In this document: positions 13,822 through 14,370 of the stretch, piece after piece
How positions within the stretch are numbered: position 1 is the first letter of the stretch
Layout: each line of letters starts with the position of its first letter
From: an uncultured Fidelibacterota bacterium
Lineage (GTDB): Bacteria > Fidelibacterota > Marinisomatia > Marinisomatales > UBA1611
Direction of reading: 5' to 3'
DNA length: 14,370 bases
NCBI GenBank assembly: GCA_937893835.1
Contig: CALCSS010000205.1
Coordinates: 1-14,370, forward strand
Made by a program: the position numbers and the translations under genes
Notes under the pieces: model-generated
The model's database searches: none
The model's input: the letters and a program-made list of their open reading frames with translations, nothing else
Told to the model about the DNA's origin: nothing

Positions 13822-14370
13822 GTGTATATATCTGAATTAAAAATGCATGGCTTCAAATCCTTTGCCAATAAGGAAGTCATGAAATTAGGGCAAGGAATCA
13901 CCACGGTCGTGGGGCCAAATGGGTGTGGTAAGACCAATATAGTTGATGCGATTCGTTGGGTTTTAGGTGAACAAAAATATAGTGTCCTGCGTAGTGGGAA
14001 GATGGAGGATGTTATCTTCAATGGAGCTGAAGGAATAAAGCCACTTGGAGTTTGTGAAGTTGCCATGACAGTGCATAATAATGCAGGTAAACTTCCCGTA
14101 GAATATAATGACATAGAAATAGCAAGGCGTGTATATAGAAGCGGCGAGTCAGAATATTATCTAAATAAGACCCAATGCAGGCTCAAAGACATCATGGAAC
14201 TTTTCATTGATACAGGTATGGGTGCTGATGCCTATTCGGTCATTGAACTGAAAATGATCGAACAGATTTTATCAGATACTGCTGATGATCGACGTAAAAT
14301 GTTCGAAGAAGCAGCCGGAATCCATAAATACAGATCCCAGAGAAGGTCCACCATAAGAAAATTTGAGATC
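13822..14370 (+). CDS. smc: Chromosome segregation protein SMC, N-terminal part (3' truncated by window)
   Basis: 183 codons are visible with no stop. SMC is the ATPase of the bacterial condensin that compacts and separates chromosomes with ScpA/ScpB. I chose GTG 13822 because it gives the family N-terminus MYISELKMHGFKSFA; ATG 13843 would delete the first strand. Walker A is GPNGCGKTN (31-39), followed by DAIRWVLGEQK, SVLRSGKMEDVIFNG (R-loop region) and KPLGVCEVAMTV. Then come the EIARRVYRSGESEYYLNKTQCRLKDI segment and GMGADAYSVIELKMIEQIL, and the coiled coil begins after RRKMFEEAAGIHKYR. The Walker A has Cys and Thr where many SMCs have Ser and Ser, still compatible with ATP binding. Coiled coil, hinge, signature motif and Walker B lie beyond the window. 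Confidence 0.95.
   Translation, partial: MYISELKMHGFKSFANKEVMKLGQGITTVVGPNGCGKTNIVDAIRWVLGEQKYSVLRSGKMEDVIFNGAEGIKPLGVCEVAMTVHNNAGKLPVEYNDIEIARRVYRSGESEYYLNKTQCRLKDIMELFIDTGMGADAYSVIELKMIEQILSDTADDRRKMFEEAAGIHKYRSQRRSTIRKFEI

Noticed and set aside
13809..14114. Minus-strand 101-codon frame opposite smc
   Set aside because: The + strand encodes an unmistakable SMC N-terminus; the reverse frame is a shadow.

Overview
The window reads as chromosomal DNA of a free-living bacterium of the FCB group (Fibrobacterota-Chlorobi-Bacteroidota), most plausibly Marinimicrobia/SAR406 or a neighbouring phylum; this is inference. The support is a secreted M1 peptidase ending in a type IX-secretion-style sorting domain (the YPNPFNPE motif), an IspG of the long form with the extra central domain, several surface-type proteins with signal peptides, and few Shine-Dalgarno sequences. 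All genes are on the + strand, packed with stop/start overlaps (TGATG, TAATG, ATGA). No tRNA, rRNA, CRISPR array, insertion sequence or phage gene was seen, and no gene-free gap exceeds about 120 bases.

Layout. 1-1648: the 3' end of a HEAT-repeat-like gene, then a 2H-type cyclic phosphodiesterase, an isochorismatase-family cysteine hydrolase, and a heavy-metal-binding (HMA) lipoprotein with a strong ribosome binding site. 1760-6412: two exported TPR proteins, the first with long Lys/Arg blocks right after its signal peptide, followed with a one-base overlap by ispG of the MEP isoprenoid pathway. 6487-7112: an unrecognised exported protein and a 63-residue membrane protein, ending in terminator-like hairpins. 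7196-10830: the M1 metallopeptidase runs with one base of spacing into folB, folK, a deoxynucleoside kinase and a 59-residue membrane protein, so folate synthesis and deoxynucleoside salvage are co-transcribed; a hairpin with a T-rich tail closes the unit. 10892-11563: an exported MORN-repeat (YwqK-like) protein. 11681-13315: a predicted outer-membrane beta-barrel protein overlapping rsmE (16S rRNA m3U1498 methyltransferase), then a HIT-family nucleotide hydrolase. 13373-13717: a small exported orphan. 13822 to the end: the first 183 codons of smc, from a GTG start.

Most genes are housekeeping (isoprenoid, folate, dNTP salvage, rRNA modification, chromosome segregation) interleaved with cell-envelope proteins of unknown role. 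I do not see a clear new defence or mobile system. The items most worth a second look are the poly-basic exported TPR protein, the unknown 6487-7112 pair, the HMA lipoprotein with a terminal CC motif, the nested repeat structure of the MORN protein, and a marked local excess of GATC sites.
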